From NCBI GenBank assembly GCA_025353725.1, contig JANXOF010000047.1:1-36419 (forward strand): a DNA stretch of 36,419 nt, given 5' to 3'. The DNA is from Polyangiaceae bacterium (GTDB lineage: Bacteria; Myxococcota_A; Polyangia; Polyangiales; Polyangiaceae). The notes under the pieces are model-generated. The model was not told the origin of the DNA, ran no database searches, and saw only the letters and a list, made by a program, of their open reading frames with translations. A program made the position numbers and the translations under genes. This document shows, in pieces, positions 1 through 6,483 of the stretch (position 1 is the first letter of the stretch; every line of letters starts with the position of its first letter).

Positions 1-1
1 T

Positions 2-403
2 CAAACGGCGGTAGCCATCACGCTCGGCACCACGGGTATCGCGTTTTCTAGCTTTGGGCAATCCGCGCCAGCTGCAAGCACGAGCACCGCGGGCGTGATT
101 CAGATTGCGACGCAGGCCCAAGTCGACGCCGGCGCCGCGACAAACCTAGCCGTAGTCCCTTCAACGCTTGCAGCGTGGGCGAACCGAAAGCTGAAGTTTG
201 TCCAGAGCATCGGTGACGGTTCATCTACCCAGATTGACGTGACGCACAACCTCGGAACAGCCGACATCGAGATAAGCGTGTTCAACGTTTCGACGGGCGC
301 TGAGGTCAATTGCGACATGACGCGCTTTTCGACCAACGTGGCTCGCTTCAACTTTTCCGCCGCGCCCGCCGCTTCCGCGCTGCGCGTCGTCATCGTCGGC
401 TAA
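2..403 (+). CDS. Tail fibre-type protein, C-terminal part (5' end outside window)
   Basis: The frame is open from the first bases of the window, so the start lies upstream; about 133 residues are visible. The stretch GVIQIATQAQVDAG followed by AVVPSTLAAW matches the short linker found near the C-terminus of many phage tail fibre and tail-collar proteins (A-T-x-A-x-V-x-A-G ... V-x-P-x-T-L). The remaining roughly 75 residues are Ser/Thr/Ala-rich and beta-prone, ending in RVVIVG, which suits a receptor-facing tip domain. The next gene starts 6 bp downstream in the same direction, so this belongs to the late tail operon. The fibre role is by family resemblance; the host receptor cannot be inferred. 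Confidence 0.72.
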   Translation, partial: QTAVAITLGTTGIAFSSFGQSAPAASTSTAGVIQIATQAQVDAGAATNLAVVPSTLAAWANRKLKFVQSIGDGSSTQIDVTHNLGTADIEISVFNVSTGAEVNCDMTRFSTNVARFNFSAAPAASALRVVIVG

Positions 404-409
404 ACGACA

Positions 410-865
410 ATGTCCCGCGAGTTCCTCTCTCCGGTTCGTTTCGTCGTCGTGCCCGCGTTTCCTACGGGCCCCACGGTCGGCGACTCCGTTGTCCTTTTGA
501 GCAATGGTCACCTTCACACGTTCGACGGGACTGCGTGGGTCGACAACGGGAGTGTCGCCGCTGGAGGAAACTCGGGTGTGGGCGAGGTCGACTTCGGCGC
601 CGGGCTGGCGGAGACAAGTCTCGTGGTGACCGGTCAAACGGCCATCACGGCGAACTCACCGGTCGTTGTCAGTCTGCTCGCTCGCGCCACATCCAACAAC
701 ACGGTCGACGACCATAACCTCGCGTCTGAAGACCTTCGCGTTTGGGCTGGCGCCATCGTCGCGGGCGTCTCGTTTACAATATTTGCTAGCACGCGAGTGG
801 ACGCATCGCCAGGCGCTGAGCGACCGGCGCTCGCTGGCCTGCATTCAATTGCGTGGAGGTATTAG
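410..865 (+). CDS. Hypothetical virion protein of the tail operon
   Basis: 151 residues with an ATG start 6 bp after the preceding stop. No family is recognised. The N-terminal third has a run (GDSVVLLSNGHLHTFDGT) like the short beta-hairpin repeats in phage fibre and baseplate proteins that display a value on a loop; the middle is Gly/Ala/Val-rich and the C-terminus ends in IAWRY. There is no signal peptide or membrane segment. It lies between the fibre-like gene and another structural-looking gene with 3-6 bp gaps, so co-expression with the tail genes is very likely. A small fibre-associated or baseplate component is an inference from position. Confidence 0.6.
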   Translation: MSREFLSPVRFVVVPAFPTGPTVGDSVVLLSNGHLHTFDGTAWVDNGSVAAGGNSGVGEVDFGAGLAETSLVVTGQTAITANSPVVVSLLARATSNNTVDDHNLASEDLRVWAGAIVAGVSFTIFASTRVDASPGAERPALAGLHSIAWRY

Positions 866-868
866 CTA

Positions 869-1522
869 ATGGCACAAATAAACGGCTCAGTATCAGGCAT
901 TGGCGTTGACGTGGACCTTACAAGCCGCGCCGCGCGATATACGCTTCGGCCAAACGATATTGGCGCGCTTGGGTCGTACCGCGTAGCGGTCTTTTCTGGC
1001 CTCACCACTGGGCTCGCGGCAGGCGCGCCCGTGTTCGCATTCCGATGGGCTGACGCTACGCGCCTTGCGTTGATGCGTTTTGTCGCCGTGCGCGCTCAGG
1101 TCGTCACTGGGTTCACGGCCGCGCAACAGCTCTCGGCGGACATCGTCATCGCGCGGTCTTTCACCGTAAGCGATACCGCGGGGACGGCGATCGTCTTGGG
1201 CACGGGCAACAAGAAACGCGCGAGCATGGGGAACTCGCTTGTGACGGACCTTCGAATCGCCACGGCCGCCGCTCTTACGGCAGGAACGCGAACGCTCGAC
1301 GCGAACCCGTTCACGAGTTGTATGACCCTCGAACTCGCGGCAGCCGCCACGGTCCCGCGAGCTTCCATGGCCGCAATTGTCGATGCGCGCGACCAGTCGG
1401 ATTACCCAATTGTGCTCGTCGCGAACGAGGGTTTTGTCGTGCGTAACCTGGTCGCGCTCGGAGCGGGCGGCACGGTCGCGTGGTCCGTCGAGTGCGCATG
1501 GGACGAGGTCGCCTCGTACTAA
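869..1522 (+). CDS. Hypothetical phage structural protein
   Basis: 217 residues with an ATG start 3 bp after the previous stop. Composition is Ala/Val/Thr-rich with few charged residues and few Cys, typical of all-beta virion proteins. Segments such as YRVAVFSGLTTGLAAGAPVF and MRFVAVRAQVVTGFTAAQQ read as strands separated by small-residue turns; VARDLRI-like and DEVASY segments close the protein. I recognise no named family. Position after the fibre-type gene and before the terminator makes it a late virion gene, perhaps a fibre tip, receptor-binding or decoration protein. No evidence distinguishes these. Confidence 0.6.
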   Translation: MAQINGSVSGIGVDVDLTSRAARYTLRPNDIGALGSYRVAVFSGLTTGLAAGAPVFAFRWADATRLALMRFVAVRAQVVTGFTAAQQLSADIVIARSFTVSDTAGTAIVLGTGNKKRASMGNSLVTDLRIATAAALTAGTRTLDANPFTSCMTLELAAAATVPRASMAAIVDARDQSDYPIVLVANEGFVVRNLVALGAGGTVAWSVECAWDEVASY

Positions 1523-1542
1523 TTTAGTGAAGGGTGGGAAGG

Positions 1543-1800
1543 ATGAGCGTCAACATTTTGCTTGCGGCTGCCGTGTCGCTCAACGCGACCGCGTGGCTCG
1601 ATTACAACGTCGACGAGAAAGGCTCGCTTCGCTGGTGGTGCACGGCTGGAAACGTCTGCCCGGAGGAGCAGTTCGACACGCCGGAGGCGGCGATTGCCTC
1701 GTTCCTCAGGCAGGAGTTCCAGCGTGCGAGGTCGGAGCGTGAGAGCCTCGAGCAGCGCCTAAACATGGCAGAAAAGGCACTTGCCTCGTGCGAGGGGTAG
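1543..1800 (+). CDS. Small hypothetical protein, last gene of the late operon
   Basis: 85 residues. ATG at 1543 is preferred because a GAAGGG ribosome-binding site lies 8 bp upstream; an in-frame GTG at 1534 is possible but sits on that site. The first 14 residues (SVNILLAAAVSLN) are hydrophobic and could be a weak signal or membrane segment. The C-terminal 25 residues are charged heptad-like helix (RARSERESLEQRLNMAEKAL), a likely coiled coil. Last-gene position after tail genes often belongs to lysis accessory or tail-associated proteins, and the hydrophobic start plus coiled coil would fit a spanin-like or holin-accessory protein, but nothing proves this. Confidence 0.55.
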   Translation: MSVNILLAAAVSLNATAWLDYNVDEKGSLRWWCTAGNVCPEEQFDTPEAAIASFLRQEFQRARSERESLEQRLNMAEKALASCEG

Positions 1801-1849
1801 CCGTCTCTTAGCGCGAGTTCTTCCGCTCTATAAGCGCATAGCTTAGGTC

Positions 1850-1885
1850 GCTAGCCCCATCTGGGGCTGGCGGCTTTCTTCGTTT
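1850..1885 (+). terminator. Rho-independent terminator closing the late operon
   Basis: GCTAGCCCC (1850-1858), loop ATCT, then GGGGCTGGC (1863-1871) form a 9-bp stem (one G-T pair) followed by a T-rich run (GGCTTTCTTCGTTT). It sits 50 bp after the last tail-operon stop. The rest of the 256-bp gap up to 2057 shows no convincing gene; the leftward accessory operon ends on its other side, so this is a convergent junction. Confidence 0.75.
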
Positions 1886-2056
1886 GTGACGAGCGCTTCA
1901 GTCGCGCGTCGCAGCAACGCCGGTCGCCGTGACCGTGTCGATGTGGCGAGCGAAAACGCAGAAGCGCTTTGGGTCGCTCATCGATTCAAGACAGCCGGCG
2001 TGGACAAGGCTCGGTCAATCGACCTCAAGAGAGATAGAGCCGTGCCACGTCATGGT

Positions 2057-2386
2057 TTAGAAGGGTCGCCGACCCGAGAATGCTGAAGGCTTGCCTAGGC
2101 TGACCGCGTCCGTGTCGACCAGGACCAAAGACGCGGCCGTCCGTGCTTTACGCTGCTTTTCTCGCCGCGCACGCATCACGAGCTTTTGACGTTCGGCAAT
2201 CGCGACACGATTGATGGCATAGCGCGCCGCTCGCTTTGCGACGACGAGATGCCTAACGCTCTTATGGTAAATATGATTGTAGAACTTCAGACATAGGTGA
2301 CATTCCTTGATGACGTATGCGTTTCGTGCACGCTTTCTAAAGTCGGAGAACGGCTTGGTCAAAAGGCAAAACCGACACTGGATCAT
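2057..2386 (-). CDS. Small zinc-ribbon protein
   Basis: 109 residues. The N-terminus carries CRFC and CHLC about 26 residues apart, with K-P-F-S-D-F after the first pair. This is the four-Cys zinc ribbon seen at the N-terminus of phage HNH and endonuclease VII-type proteins (C-x2-C-x-x-x-K-P-x-x-x-F ... C-x2-C). After it comes a very basic helical stretch (residues about 40-85, many Arg/Lys) but no HNH or endonuclease VII catalytic His/Asn/Asp cluster is visible, so it looks like a nucleic-acid-binding ribbon without the nuclease. Its ATG overlaps the stop of the methylase-like gene upstream (ATGA), so the two are translationally coupled. Confidence 0.62.
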   Translation of the reverse strand: MIQCRFCLLTKPFSDFRKRARNAYVIKECHLCLKFYNHIYHKSVRHLVVAKRAARYAINRVAIAERQKLVMRARREKQRKARTAASLVLVDTDAVSLGKPSAFSGRRPF

Positions 2387-3306
2387 CGCGCAAGTTCCGA
2401 AAGCTGACGCTTCCGTTCGAGGCGAGCATCGCAGTACGCCGTGAGCGCCGACGTCATGACCGTCTCTATCTCGGGCACTTCAACGATAGGGTTGCCCTTC
2501 TTGTCGAGACCCGTCGTCGACCAATGCGCCCGCGTGACCTGGCTCGCGTCGAGCCCGACGAGCGCGTCTCCAACCTTGAGGTTTTCGTCGAGCCAATCGC
2601 TCGGCATCTTGTCCGCGCGGCACTCAAGCCAGACGGCAAGCTTCGCGCTCTCGATAGCGTGCGCTGAGATGTCCGTGCCGTAGGTGCAATGGATAGCGAC
2701 GAGCCGCTTCGCGACAAGCAAGTCGGGAACGCGACCTTCGCTCATCACTTCGCTCGCTAGGTAGCGAATCATCTCGACGAGGAACGCTCCCGCACCACAC
2801 GACGGGTCGCATGCGTGAAGCGAGAGCACACTGCCATGCGGGTGAGTTTCTCGATGATGCGCGACAGCCGGCGCTAGCGTCTTTCGCACAATCGGCTCGG
2901 TGAGCGAACGGGGCGTGAAGTGAACGCCTCCGCCACGACGTTCCGACGACGGGACAAGCGCGCGGCCTTCGAGCTTCCACCCCGCAAGGTTCTCGTGCAC
3001 GTGACCAAAGTGCTCAGGCGTGAGCTCAGCGCATGGCAGCGAGCGAACGGCCGTGATGTGGCGGATGAGCGACGCGACGGGCAGGAAGACGTGGCCGTGA
3101 CTCGACGGGACGTCCATGCCGTACGCCGCTGCAAACTCGAGAGCGAACGACGTCACCACATCCGAACGAAGAGCTTCGTAAGAAGTGTAGGAGCCTGATT
3201 CGGCTAGGGCGCGAGCGGCTTCAATCGCCGCAGTCCCCACCGCGCGCGACACGTCCGGAGCTTTCTCGCTTTTGACGAGCGGCTTGCCCTCGGAGTGTTT
3301 GCGCAA
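2383..3306 (-). CDS. N6-adenine DNA methyltransferase-like protein lacking the NPP(Y/F) motif
   Basis: 307 residues from a TTG start (GAAGG 11 bp upstream; a GTG at 3252 or 3240 is possible). Residues about 120-240 match the SAM-binding half of Eco57I/type IIG-like N6 methylases: a G-x-H-F-T-P motif, motif I DPSCGAGAFLVE, the L-x-x-YGTDI acidic motif, AKLAVWLE, and WLDENLKVGDALVG. In the family the catalytic NPPY or NPPF follows, but here the protein goes directly to a 60-residue charged tail and no NPP occurs anywhere. It may therefore bind SAM or DNA without methylating, or need a partner. Family membership is firm; activity is doubtful. It lies between an H1-like gene and a zinc-ribbon gene in one operon. 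Confidence 0.78.
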   Translation of the reverse strand: MRKHSEGKPLVKSEKAPDVSRAVGTAAIEAARALAESGSYTSYEALRSDVVTSFALEFAAAYGMDVPSSHGHVFLPVASLIRHITAVRSLPCAELTPEHFGHVHENLAGWKLEGRALVPSSERRGGGVHFTPRSLTEPIVRKTLAPAVAHHRETHPHGSVLSLHACDPSCGAGAFLVEMIRYLASEVMSEGRVPDLLVAKRLVAIHCTYGTDISAHAIESAKLAVWLECRADKMPSDWLDENLKVGDALVGLDASQVTRAHWSTTGLDKKGNPIVEVPEIETVMTSALTAYCDARLERKRQLSELAR

Positions 3307-3312
3307 AGCTCG

Positions 3313-3492
3313 CTACGCCTTCGGGGCCGTTTTTTTCGCAGCAGGCTTTCGACTCGTGGGCTTACGAGCAAGAGCCTTCTTGGCGAGCTTCGGTGCCGCA
3401 GCCTTCGCGCTCTTGACGGTGCGCAGCTTCGCCTTGCTCTTCACTTCGGTCTTTGCCGGTTCGGTTTTCGCAGTCACTTTTGCTTTAGGCAT
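3313..3492 (-). CDS. Histone H1-like lysine/alanine-rich DNA-binding peptide
   Basis: 59 residues, almost entirely Lys, Ala, Pro, Thr and Arg, with KAK, AKKA and KPAAKK repeats. This is the composition of the eukaryotic H1 tail and of bacterial H1-like proteins such as Hc1/Hc2. There are no aromatic or Cys residues and no fold is expected. ATG at 3492 is chosen over an in-frame TTG at 3504 because GGAG sits 6-7 bp before it. It is first in a leftward operon, 6 bp before the methylase-like gene. Likely role: nonspecific DNA binding or compaction (inference). It could instead be a virion-associated DNA-condensing peptide. Confidence 0.68.
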   Translation of the reverse strand: MPKAKVTAKTEPAKTEVKSKAKLRTVKSAKAAAPKLAKKALARKPTSRKPAAKKTAPKA

Positions 3493-3514
3493 AACTATCT
3501 CCAACGGGATAGTT
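3490..3514 (-). promoter_or_regulatory. Inverted repeat over the ribosome-binding site of the H1-like gene
   Basis: AACTATC (3493-3499) and GATAGTT (3508-3514) are perfect 7-bp arms with an 8-nt spacer. The right arm in mRNA ends directly at the ATG of the H1-like gene and the GGAG Shine-Dalgarno lies at the loop/stem boundary. It could act as an RNA hairpin hiding the start site or as a DNA operator. Confidence 0.5.
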
Positions 3515-3588
3515 GAGCCTTACACCACGATTGCGGGTTCGCGCTAATCCTGCGTGCATCGATTGCCAAGCTGGGCGTAGAACGCGCC

Positions 3589-3996
3589 ATGACCGCGCTC
3601 GCTTGGCTCGCCACGCTCTGTCTTACGGTCGTACTCGTCGCAGCGTATCGCGCGGCGTGGCAGCGAGCACGCTTGCGGCGCGACGCCGTCGCCGACTCGC
3701 GTACCGAGGACTCGGTAGCCGCTCCGCCCGTGTCTTTGGACGAGGCGCCCCTCTCATCGCCTCGAGACAGCGATAGGCTCACCACGCTCGACGTCGACGC
3801 GGCGGTGCGCGTCGAGCTCGCTACGCGCGGGTACTCCTCGGCCACGGTGCGCGTCGCAAAGCGCAGGCCGCGCGTCTTTATCGCGGAGGTCGGCGGAGTG
3901 CCGCTTGAGACGCTGCGCTCTGCCGAGGCGCGGCTCGAGGAGTGGCTACCGCCGGATGTCGACTGCGAGCTACGCGTCGGACTGCCGACTCACTGA
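3589..3996 (+). CDS. Single-pass membrane protein of unknown function
   Basis: 135 residues. Residues 3-20 (ALAWLATLCLTVVLVAAY) form a strong N-terminal transmembrane helix followed by a basic stretch (RAAWQRARLRR), so the bulk is predicted cytoplasmic. A low-complexity acidic linker (residues about 33-65) leads to a compact C-terminal domain of about 65 residues with alternating hydrophobic strands (VRVELATRGYSSATVRVAKR). No family is recognised. It is transcribed away from the H1-like gene, and its 3' end overlaps by 7 bp the convergent RHH gene. An isolated gene in an accessory zone near attP suggests a lysogeny-expressed moron gene (inference). Confidence 0.55.
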   Translation: MTALAWLATLCLTVVLVAAYRAAWQRARLRRDAVADSRTEDSVAAPPVSLDEAPLSSPRDSDRLTTLDVDAAVRVELATRGYSSATVRVAKRRPRVFIAEVGGVPLETLRSAEARLEEWLPPDVDCELRVGLPTH

Positions 3997-4166
3997 CGGA
4001 CGGCTACGTGTGCAGTCACCCAACGCGTGACGATTTGAGCGAGAGTGCTTTTCTCCTCCTCCGCAAGGCGGCGAAGCGTCTTTGCGACGTCAGGCGGAAG
4101 GCGAAGCTGCACGCGCTGCGTTGTGCGGTCGCTTTCTGCCTGGGTCGGGCCGCTACGCCGACTCAT
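3990..4166 (-). CDS. Ribbon-helix-helix (CopG/Arc-type) regulator
   Basis: 58 residues from ATG 4166. RVQLRLPPDVAKTLRRLAEE followed by EKSTLAQIVTRWVTAHV is a canonical ribbon-helix-helix: a short strand with alternating residues, helix A, a turn and helix B. Such proteins bind operators as dimers and often serve as autoregulators or antitoxins. Its ATG shares one base with the stop of the upstream 94-residue gene (TGATG), indicating translational coupling, so the two likely act together, as a regulator and its partner or as an antitoxin-type pair with gene order reversed. No target site was identified with confidence. Confidence 0.72.
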   Translation of the reverse strand: MSRRSGPTQAESDRTTQRVQLRLPPDVAKTLRRLAEEEKSTLAQIVTRWVTAHVAVRQ

Positions 4167-4450
4167 CACATCGCCGAAGCAGTCTCGTGACTGCGCCCCA
4201 AGGTGACCACCCAAGCGCCGTGCACGTCTCCGATGGCGATCACATGGTCTCCCCTGCTCATCACGACAACCTCGCTATCGTTCGTGGCAGGCATCTCGAG
4301 CACGCATCCGGAGGCCACGTACGACGCGATGGTGTCTTCCATCGACGTAAGGCCATCCGGCGGAGCGTACCCCTCGCCAGCATCATTTTTCGCCCGGAAC
4401 AAGCGGACGGCCTCTGACATGGTGGCAGGCACGAGCGAGCGAGTAGTCAT
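4166..4450 (-). CDS. Hypothetical protein coupled to the RHH regulator
   Basis: 94 residues; ATG at 4450 with an AGAGGA element about 12 bp upstream. No family is recognised. The N-terminus contains MSEAVRLFRAKNDAGEGY, an acidic central region (TSMEDTIASYVASGCVLEMP), and a C-terminal beta-rich part (VVVMSRGDHVIAIGDVHG then AWVVTLGR). It could be a small toxin-like or regulatory domain, since it precedes an RHH gene with a one-base overlap, but it lacks RelE, HicA, PIN or MazF hallmarks. Called a gene from its start context and the tight coupling. Confidence 0.55.
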   Translation of the reverse strand: MTTRSLVPATMSEAVRLFRAKNDAGEGYAPPDGLTSMEDTIASYVASGCVLEMPATNDSEVVVMSRGDHVIAIGDVHGAWVVTLGRSHETASAM

Positions 4451-4503
4451 GTTGGTGGGTTCCTCTTTGGCCGCGCCGCCGCGTCCGATGATTACATGAT
4501 GAC

Positions 4504-4523
4504 GGCGCGGGGAGCCCCGCGCC
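4504..4523. repeat. Perfect GC-rich inverted repeat between integrase and accessory genes
   Basis: GGCGCGGGG and CCCCGCGCC are 9-bp perfect arms with a 2-nt spacer. No T-run follows on either strand. It lies 120 bp past the integrase stop and upstream of the leftward gene at 4450, so it may be a hairpin that limits read-through or a protein-binding palindrome. Confidence 0.4.
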
Positions 4524-4643
4524 AGTCGACTGTGCCGATTGCTAAAATTGAGTGGGACAGTGCATCACCTGCCTACCGCCTTCGCTACGCACGACCGCCT
4601 CGCAGCCTCGGCACGGACCGTCTTTCGCATTCGTCCACGCGCT

Positions 4644-6074
4644 TCATCGGGCGGCTCCTACGGCGAGCCGCTGCGCCTCTGCCTCTGCCTTGGCCCAGGC
4701 TTCCGCGAAAGCCAGGCCCCGAGCCAGTGCCGTCTGGCGTCCTTCGGCGACCTCGGTGAGGAAGGCCCGCCAGAGCTCCAGGAGTTCGGCGCGCTCTTCT
4801 TCGTAAGCCCACAATCTGCCCAATTCGCCTCCGTTATTCCGATATTTAGGCGGTCGGTGCCGCGTTTGCAAAACCGACATATGTGGGTTCAAATCCCATC
4901 CGCACCTCTCAATGATTTCGCGGGCTTGCACCACTTCTGGCTCCGCTTCAGGTGGGCTTACGATGGGCTTACGTTCCGCCTCGCGCATCGCCTTGGCGGC
5001 ATTGCCCGCGAGCGTTCCGACGGCGTGAGCGTAGCGCTCGGTCACTTTCACGCTTGAGTGCCCCAGCATCTCCTTGACCTCCTCGTACGACCACGGGCGG
5101 TCCCACGCTCCGCTGAGCAGCAGCGTGGCGCACGTATGGCGCAAGTCGTGCCAGCGGACCGGCCGCGTGATGCGAGCCGCTCGCTTCCACGCCTTCCAGT
5201 CGGCGGGCTCGACGACGCGACCTCGGCGTCGGTACCAGCCGGTCGGCGTCGGCAGGACGATGCCGTGCGCGGCCTCCGAGGTCATCGCGCTCAGTGTCGC
5301 GAGCGCCACACCGAAGAGCGGTACGTGACGGATGCGGCCGTTTTTAGTCGGCTTGCTCGGAGACCCGTAGCGCACGACGATGTGCGGCTCGGCGTCGTCG
5401 AGGTGCACGTCGACCCACTCAAGCGACCGGAGCTCGCCGGACCGTAACCCGGTGCCTATCGCCAGAGCGACCGCTGGATCCGTCGCGGCGCCGATGAGCG
5501 CGTTTGCCTCGTCGAGCGTGAGGAAGGTCGACGTCTCGCGTGTGCCTGGCGTCGCCTTCACTTTGAGGTCGCGACACGGGTTCGTTTCGATGAGTTCGAG
5601 GTCGCAGCCGTGAGCGAAGACCGAACGAACGATATTCAAAACATTTCGCCGCGTCTGCGTCGCGAGCGACTTGCCCGTCTTGTGATGGCGCAGATTGGCA
5701 ATGAGCTCGCGGATGTCGCTTCGCTTGATTTGCGATGCCGGTAGACCGGCAAGCTCCCACGTTACGACGTGACGGTCCCACGTATATCGGTCGCCATCGA
5801 CGGAGCGGTAGCCTTCTCGGTCGCGGCGCGCGAGCGTTAGCTCACCGAGGCGGCGAAGCGTCATCCCCCCGACGGGAGCCGCTTTGAGCAGCTCGAGAAG
5901 CCCGTCGAGCGCTCGAGCGGCCTCGTCGGACGTCGCGAACGGACTGCCCTCGATGGCCTCGCGCTTGACGCCATCGAACGCGAAGCGCGCGCGAAAGCGA
6001 CCATCGGGCGTCTTCTCGACGCCTCCCGCTCCTCGTGGCCGGCGAAGCTTGCCTCGAGCGCAGGCGATGTCCAT
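4644..6074 (-). CDS. int: Tyrosine-recombinase integrase containing attP in its 3' coding end
   Basis: 476 residues from ATG 6074 (GGGAGAAG 8 bp upstream). A second ATG at 6095 is coupled to the preceding stop (TGATG) and would add 7 residues. The N-terminus has a basic arm-binding region and an SAM-like core-binding domain (about 75-170). The catalytic domain shows Arg211 (GTGLRSGEL), a Lys near 244, HDLRH (309-313), LGHSS (His339 region) and nucleophile Tyr348 (TERYAH). A further 125 residues follow. Residues about 390-404 are encoded by the tRNA-Cys-like attP core, and the last 72 residues form a charged helix (EEERAELLELWRAF). Integration would exchange that tail. Last gene of the left early operon. 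Confidence 0.93.
   Translation of the reverse strand: MDIACARGKLRRPRGAGGVEKTPDGRFRARFAFDGVKREAIEGSPFATSDEAARALDGLLELLKAAPVGGMTLRRLGELTLARRDREGYRSVDGDRYTWDRHVVTWELAGLPASQIKRSDIRELIANLRHHKTGKSLATQTRRNVLNIVRSVFAHGCDLELIETNPCRDLKVKATPGTRETSTFLTLDEANALIGAATDPAVALAIGTGLRSGELRSLEWVDVHLDDAEPHIVVRYGSPSKPTKNGRIRHVPLFGVALATLSAMTSEAAHGIVLPTPTGWYRRRGRVVEPADWKAWKRAARITRPVRWHDLRHTCATLLLSGAWDRPWSYEEVKEMLGHSSVKVTERYAHAVGTLAGNAAKAMREAERKPIVSPPEAEPEVVQAREIIERCGWDLNPHMSVLQTRHRPPKYRNNGGELGRLWAYEEERAELLELWRAFLTEVAEGRQTALARGLAFAEAWAKAEAEAQRLAVGAAR
4865..4907 (+). other. attP core: 3' half of a tRNA-Cys(GCA) gene
   Basis: Read on the + strand: anticodon loop TTGCAAA (4866-4872, anticodon GCA), stem side ACCGA, variable loop CATAT, T-arm GTGGG-TTCAAAT-CCCAT (4883-4899), acceptor side CCGCACC and discriminator T (4907). 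All spacings fit tRNA positions 32-73. Upstream bases do not form an acceptor (GGTGCGG expected) or D-arm, so this is only the 3' half, the usual form of a phage attP that recreates the tRNA on integration. It lies inside the integrase coding region in antisense. Confidence 0.85.
6016..6072 (-). repeat. Direct repeat copy A (inside integrase 5' end)
   Basis: 57 bp that match 7036-7109 at 53 of 57 positions once a 17-bp block present only in the other copy is left out. It encodes integrase residues DIACARGKLRRP and onwards. The two copies are in the same orientation and flank the DUF6948-like gene and the three Gly/Tyr-rich genes. Confidence 0.8.
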
Positions 6075-6094
6075 GGAACTTCTCCCATGCGCCA

Positions 6095-6277
6095 TCAGTG
6101 TTTTGACTCCGGGTAGCCGTCGCCGTCGCCGTAGCCGCTGCCGTAGCCGCTGCCGTAGCCGTAGCCGTAGCCGTAGCCGGTGCCGTAGCCGTAGCCGCTG
6201 CCGTAGCCGCTGCCGTCGCCGTATCCGTAGTCTCCGACATCGACCGAGTAGTCGCCGTATCCGTCGCCATCACTCAT
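6095..6277 (-). CDS. Gly/Tyr/Asp-rich mini-protein 3
   Basis: 60 residues dominated by GYG, GSG and GDG units (for example GYGSGYGYGTGYGYG), with an acidic N-terminus (MSDGDGYGDY) and a short non-repeat tail (YPESKH). It is intrinsically disordered in prediction and resembles the G[Y/S]G low-complexity segments of phase-separating or adhesive proteins, but no function is known to me. ATG 6277 overlaps the stop of mini-protein 2 (ATGA) and its own stop overlaps an integrase ATG (TGATG). The frame is supported by this coupling and by codons GGC-TAC/AGC/GAC; other frames of this DNA would give Arg-rich or Pro/Ser-rich repeats. Confidence 0.7.
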   Translation of the reverse strand: MSDGDGYGDYSVDVGDYGYGDGSGYGSGYGYGTGYGYGYGYGSGYGSGYGDGDGYPESKH

Positions 6278-6483
6278 ATTGCAAGCTCCTCGGGTATGCC
6301 GAATCCGGCTCCATCGACGTACGAACCTCCGTAGGCAAAGCCGTATCCGTCTCCAGAACCATCACCGCTTTCATTGTCGCCCCTGCCCGACCCGTCATGG
6401 CCTGGGACCCCGTAGCCGGCCCTGTAGCTCACGCAGTAGGCCGAGCCGGCACCGTAGGTGTAGTCGCTGGTCTCTTCGATCAT
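6274..6483 (-). CDS. Gly/Tyr/Asp-rich mini-protein 2
   Basis: 69 residues starting MIEETSDYTYGAGSAY. It is less regular than its neighbours: GYG, GSG and GDG units mixed with single Cys, Arg, Phe, His, Pro and Asn residues, ending FGIPEELAI. The repeat unit has decayed or diversified here, suggesting sequence constraint beyond simple repeat expansion. ATG overlaps the stop of mini-protein 1 by 4 bp (ATGA) and its stop overlaps the ATG of mini-protein 3 in the same way. No family name is known to me. Confidence 0.65.
   Translation of the reverse strand: MIEETSDYTYGAGSAYCVSYRAGYGVPGHDGSGRGDNESGDGSGDGYGFAYGGSYVDGAGFGIPEELAI

Noticed and set aside
1886-2086. Plus-strand 66-codon frame after the late terminator
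   Set aside because: Lies downstream of the terminator, overlaps the convergent zinc-ribbon gene, and has no ribosome-binding site or protein-like pattern.
4832-4907. A complete tRNA-Cys gene at the attP
   Set aside because: Only the 3' half (from the anticodon loop) fits; the preceding bases give neither a GGTGCGG acceptor strand nor a D-arm, and the 5' anticodon stem is mismatched.
4539-5057. Plus-strand frame of 172 codons opposite the integrase 3' end
   Set aside because: Antisense to a confidently assigned integrase and crossing the attP core; composition typical of a shadow frame.
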